This document shows positions 5,508 through 7,406 of a stretch of DNA of 7,406 nucleotides, piece by piece. Location of the stretch: the NCBI GenBank assembly GCA_002483395.1, contig DLHV01000241.1, forward strand, positions 26,352 to 33,757. Direction: 5' to 3'. The DNA is from Chloracidobacterium sp. UBA7659 (GTDB lineage: Bacteria > Acidobacteriota > Blastocatellia > Pyrinomonadales > Pyrinomonadaceae). A program made the translations under genes and the position numbers. How positions within the stretch are numbered: the first letter of the stretch is position 1; every line of letters starts with the position of its first letter. The notes beneath the pieces are model-generated. The model ran no database searches, was not told the origin of the DNA, and was given only the letters and a program-made list of their open reading frames with translations.

Positions 5508-6431
5508 ATGGCTGAAATTCAGAGTCACACGCGGAAGTTTGTCGGTGTCGAAGCCTCGACCGCGGCCCTCAATGCGGTTTGCATCGACGACGGCGGAGCT
5601 ATTTTGGATACCCGAACCGAGGCATTCGACCGGACGGAGGGAACGATCGAGCAACTGGCCCGGTTTATCAAAGACCTTCGCATTGGCTTTGGCGATTTCG
5701 AAACCGTGGGTGTTGCCGTTCCCGGACTAATAAACCGTGAAACGCAACGCGTGGCTTTTTCAACGCACATACCGGAACATTCGGAGATCGACCTGCTGAA
5801 CGGGGTGCAGGACGCCGCGGGCGTCAGAACAATAATCGAAAACGATGCGAACGCCGCTGCCTACGCCGAATTCAGACTGGGATCTGGCCGCGGAAGCAAC
5901 AATATTTTTTACGCGACGCTCGGATCGGGCGTCGGCGGAGCGTTCATATTTGAAGGAGAGATTTGGCGCGGCAAGGCCGGGTTTGCCGGGGAATTCGGAT
6001 ACGTCGCCATAAACTCCGAAGGCATGCGGCTCGAAGACGTGGCCTCCTCGGCCAACATCGTTCGCCGCACGCGCGACCGTTTTCATCAGGACAGCACCTC
6101 GTCGCTCAGCAGTCTTGATGAACAATCTATCGGTATTGCCGATATCATCTCGGCGGCCAAGTCCGAAGACGACTTTGCGCAGATGATGCTCGAACGTACA
6201 GGCGAATATGTCGGCACGGCCATAGCGAGCGTGATCAATCTTTTGAACGTCGAAACGATCGTCGTCGGAGGGGAGATCATGGACGCTGGATACCTTGTGC
6301 TCGACTCGATAATTAGCCGTGCTAAAGAGCTTTCGTTCGGCCCGTCGTTCGCCAGTACGCGGATCGTTTCGGGCAAACTCGGTGCAAACGCCGCGGCGGT
6401 TGGCGTCGCTCTCATAGCGAACGAAGATTAA
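5508..6431 (+). CDS. ROK-family sugar kinase-like protein with divergent motifs
   Basis: The 307-residue product has the length and layout of ROK family sugar kinases (glucokinase, fructokinase, N-acetylhexosamine kinases), which act in the cytosol. Clear matches are VGVAVPGLINRE (67-78), the catalytic segment IENDANAAAYAEFRLG (110-125, Asp113 as general base), ATLGSGVGGAFIFEG (136-150), GFAGEFGYVA (158-167) and the C-terminal IVVGGEI and LGANAAAVGVALIA. Two hallmarks are missing. The N-terminal phosphate loop, normally D-x-G-G-T-K, reads VEASTAALNA. The Cys-x-Cys-Gly-x-x-Gly-Cys zinc motif is absent, and its usual His ligand in G-E-x-G-H is Tyr165. It may be a kinase with altered nucleotide binding or a non-catalytic sugar-binding homologue. 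No helix-turn-helix domain is seen, so it is not an NagC-type repressor. It has its own strong promoter. Confidence 0.88.
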   Translation: MAEIQSHTRKFVGVEASTAALNAVCIDDGGAILDTRTEAFDRTEGTIEQLARFIKDLRIGFGDFETVGVAVPGLINRETQRVAFSTHIPEHSEIDLLNGVQDAAGVRTIIENDANAAAYAEFRLGSGRGSNNIFYATLGSGVGGAFIFEGEIWRGKAGFAGEFGYVAINSEGMRLEDVASSANIVRRTRDRFHQDSTSSLSSLDEQSIGIADIISAAKSEDDFAQMMLERTGEYVGTAIASVINLLNVETIVVGGEIMDAGYLVLDSIISRAKELSFGPSFASTRIVSGKLGANAAAVGVALIANED

Positions 6432-6520
6432 GACGCGAGTTGCCGAAAAGGTAATTTCACTTATGAGTTAGGCTAATTTTACTTTGAGTTACGCCGAATC
6501 GCAGCGGAACTTATTTTATA

Positions 6521-6613
6521 TCGTGGAATTTGCGGATTCCAAAAGATTTAGTAGAATTGGTAAAAGTTTTACGGTTAGTATTTTCAAACAAAAATAATTC
6601 GCAAATTCCACGG
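6521..6613. repeat. Intergenic inverted repeat with nested palindrome upstream of actA
   Basis: CGTGGAATTTGCG at 6522-6534 is a perfect inverse of 6600-6612. G-T pairs and three further A-T pairs extend the stem inward to 6538/6596, with one wobble outside. The 57-nt loop holds a second palindrome, GTAAAA-g-TTTTAC (6560-6572). No flanking target duplication is visible. It fills much of the 259-bp gap (6432-6690) between the ROK gene and actA; I see no convincing promoter in that gap. It may be a MITE-like remnant or an RNA structure in the actA leader. Confidence 0.8.
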
Positions 6614-6690
6614 CTCGAGGTTTCCCGGAAAACCTGAGAAGCGGCGAACTCTAGTTTTTCGTAAACCGCTGGGTGCAAGAGATTCACAAA

Positions 6691-7350
6691 ATGGCACAAT
6701 TCTTCAACAAAAGTGCAAATAACATCGCCCGTATTTCAATGTTGATGGCCGTTGTGCTGGGCGGGGTTGCGTTTTTTGTATACACGCAGGTGGCTCGTTC
6801 GTCCTACCTGACGGGGCGGTACCTGGAGAAGCAGCAACCGGTCCAGTTCAGCCACAAACACCACGTCGGCGATGACGGTATCGATTGCAGATATTGCCAT
6901 TCGACTGTCGAAACTACCGCATCGGCCGGGATGCCGCCGACGCAGACGTGTATGAATTGCCACAGCCAAATATGGGCCGACAGCCCTTACCTCGAACCCG
7001 TGCGTGCCAGTTTCCGTGAAAATAAGCCGATCGAATGGGAACGCGTTCACGATCTGCCCGAATTTGCTTATTTCAATCACAGTATCCACGTTGCAAAGGG
7101 AGTCGGCTGTTCGACATGTCATGGCCAGATCGATAATATGCCGGCGGTTTTTCAGGAGAACACGCTGCAGATGGAATGGTGCCTCGCCTGCCATCGAGAA
7201 CCCGAAAAGTTTATCCGACCGAAATCGGAGATCTTTAACATGCAGTGGCAGGACGGCGATCTAACGACTGAAGAACGCCTGGATCTGAAGGCAAAAAACA
7301 AGATTAGAAGCAAGGAAATGATGACAAGCTGTTCGACTTGTCACAGATAG
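6691..7350 (+). CDS. actA: ActA-like pentahaem cytochrome c, alternative complex III subunit
   Basis: The 219-residue product has one N-terminal hydrophobic helix (residues about 13-34, ARISMLMAVVLGGVAFFVYT) that anchors it or serves as an uncleaved signal, followed by a periplasmic domain. Five c-type haem sites are present: CRYCH (66-70), CMNCH (87-91), CSTCH (140-144), CLACH (164-168) and CSTCH (214-218, at the extreme C terminus). Likely distal His ligands lie in FSHKHH (53-58) and FNHSIH (128-133). The order and spacing fit ActA of alternative complex III, which oxidises menaquinol and passes electrons toward terminal oxidases. The ATG at 6691 is preferred to a GTG at 6673; AAGAGA lies eight bases before it. 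The remaining subunits would be expected downstream, past the window edge. Assigning it to a general cytochrome c3/c7-like protein is the alternative. Confidence 0.88.
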   Translation: MAQFFNKSANNIARISMLMAVVLGGVAFFVYTQVARSSYLTGRYLEKQQPVQFSHKHHVGDDGIDCRYCHSTVETTASAGMPPTQTCMNCHSQIWADSPYLEPVRASFRENKPIEWERVHDLPEFAYFNHSIHVAKGVGCSTCHGQIDNMPAVFQENTLQMEWCLACHREPEKFIRPKSEIFNMQWQDGDLTTEERLDLKAKNKIRSKEMMTSCSTCHR

Positions 7351-7353
7351 ATT

Positions 7354-7381
7354 AGTGGTCAGTGGCCAGTTGTCAGTGGTC
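7354..7381. repeat. Heptanucleotide tandem repeat after actA
   Basis: Four 7-bp units follow the actA stop by three bases: AGTGGTC, AGTGGCC, AGTTGTC, AGTGGTC. A partial inverted copy follows: CAGTTGT (7367-7373) is the inverse of ACAACTG (7397-7403), so a hairpin with a 23-nt loop can form. The array may continue beyond the window edge. Confidence 0.85.
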
Positions 7382-7406
7382 GGATTTCAAAAACGAACAA
7401 CTGACA

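Noticed and set aside
5434..5730. Plus-strand frame starting before the ROK gene
   Set aside because: It overlaps the promoter and the ROK gene in another frame, and the ROK frame has clear family motifs and a ribosome site.
5760..6415. Minus-strand frames of 109 and 121 codons opposite the ROK gene
   Set aside because: They are antisense to a motif-supported gene and show no family features or ribosome sites.
6511..6699. A 62-codon minus-strand frame in the gap before actA
   Set aside because: It is built largely from the inverted repeat and overlaps the actA start; no recognisable protein features.
6736..7194. A 152-codon minus-strand frame opposite actA
   Set aside because: The plus strand encodes five haem motifs in one frame, so the antisense frame is a by-product of codon composition.

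Overview
The window reads as bacterial chromosome of roughly balanced base composition. The best lineage clue is the right end, which carries a pentahaem cytochrome c resembling ActA, the first subunit of alternative complex III (ACIII). Together with a repeat-rich intergenic landscape this suggests an Acidobacteriota-like organism, possibly class Blastocatellia. That lineage is an inference, because no rRNA or other firm marker is present.

Left part (1-3335), all genes on the minus strand, looks accessory. From right to left it holds: a putative PD-(D/E)XK nuclease-like protein (2247-3197) with a possible frameshift at its 3' end; a small unknown protein (1897-2166); a secreted ClpP/SppA-fold protein of the COG3904 type (1101-1892); an intergenic block with six triloop hairpins (848-1015) and a perfect 18-bp triplication (1043-1096); a DUF6968-DUF3658 two-domain protein (221-820); and the first 38 codons of a conserved hypothetical gene that runs off the left edge (1-116). 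The small protein and the DUF6968-DUF3658 protein share a W-P-x-T-x-E-Q-Q-x-R segment, so the unknown genes may be related.

Middle part (3336-5323), minus strand, looks like core metabolism and envelope genes: a GHMP-family sugar kinase and a DedA-family membrane protein with a charged helical tail. Between them (4344-4570) lies a repeat element with a long inverted repeat and a 46-bp-period direct duplication. The open frame of the kinase runs upstream into this repeat, so its true start is well inside the longest open frame.

Right part (5324-7406), plus strand: a divergent promoter region with a near-consensus sigma-70 promoter carrying an inverted repeat in its spacer; a ROK-family protein that has the catalytic Asp but lacks the usual phosphate-binding and zinc motifs; a 259-bp gap with a 13-bp perfect inverted repeat; and the actA-like gene, followed by a heptanucleotide repeat at the window edge. 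The rest of an act operon would be expected beyond the right edge, but cannot be seen.

I see no tRNA, rRNA, CRISPR array or intact transposase. No stretch longer than about 300 bases lacks a gene. The most unusual signals are the triloop hairpin array, the complex repeat near the kinase, the divergent ROK protein, and the nuclease / small protein / secreted ClpP-like cluster.
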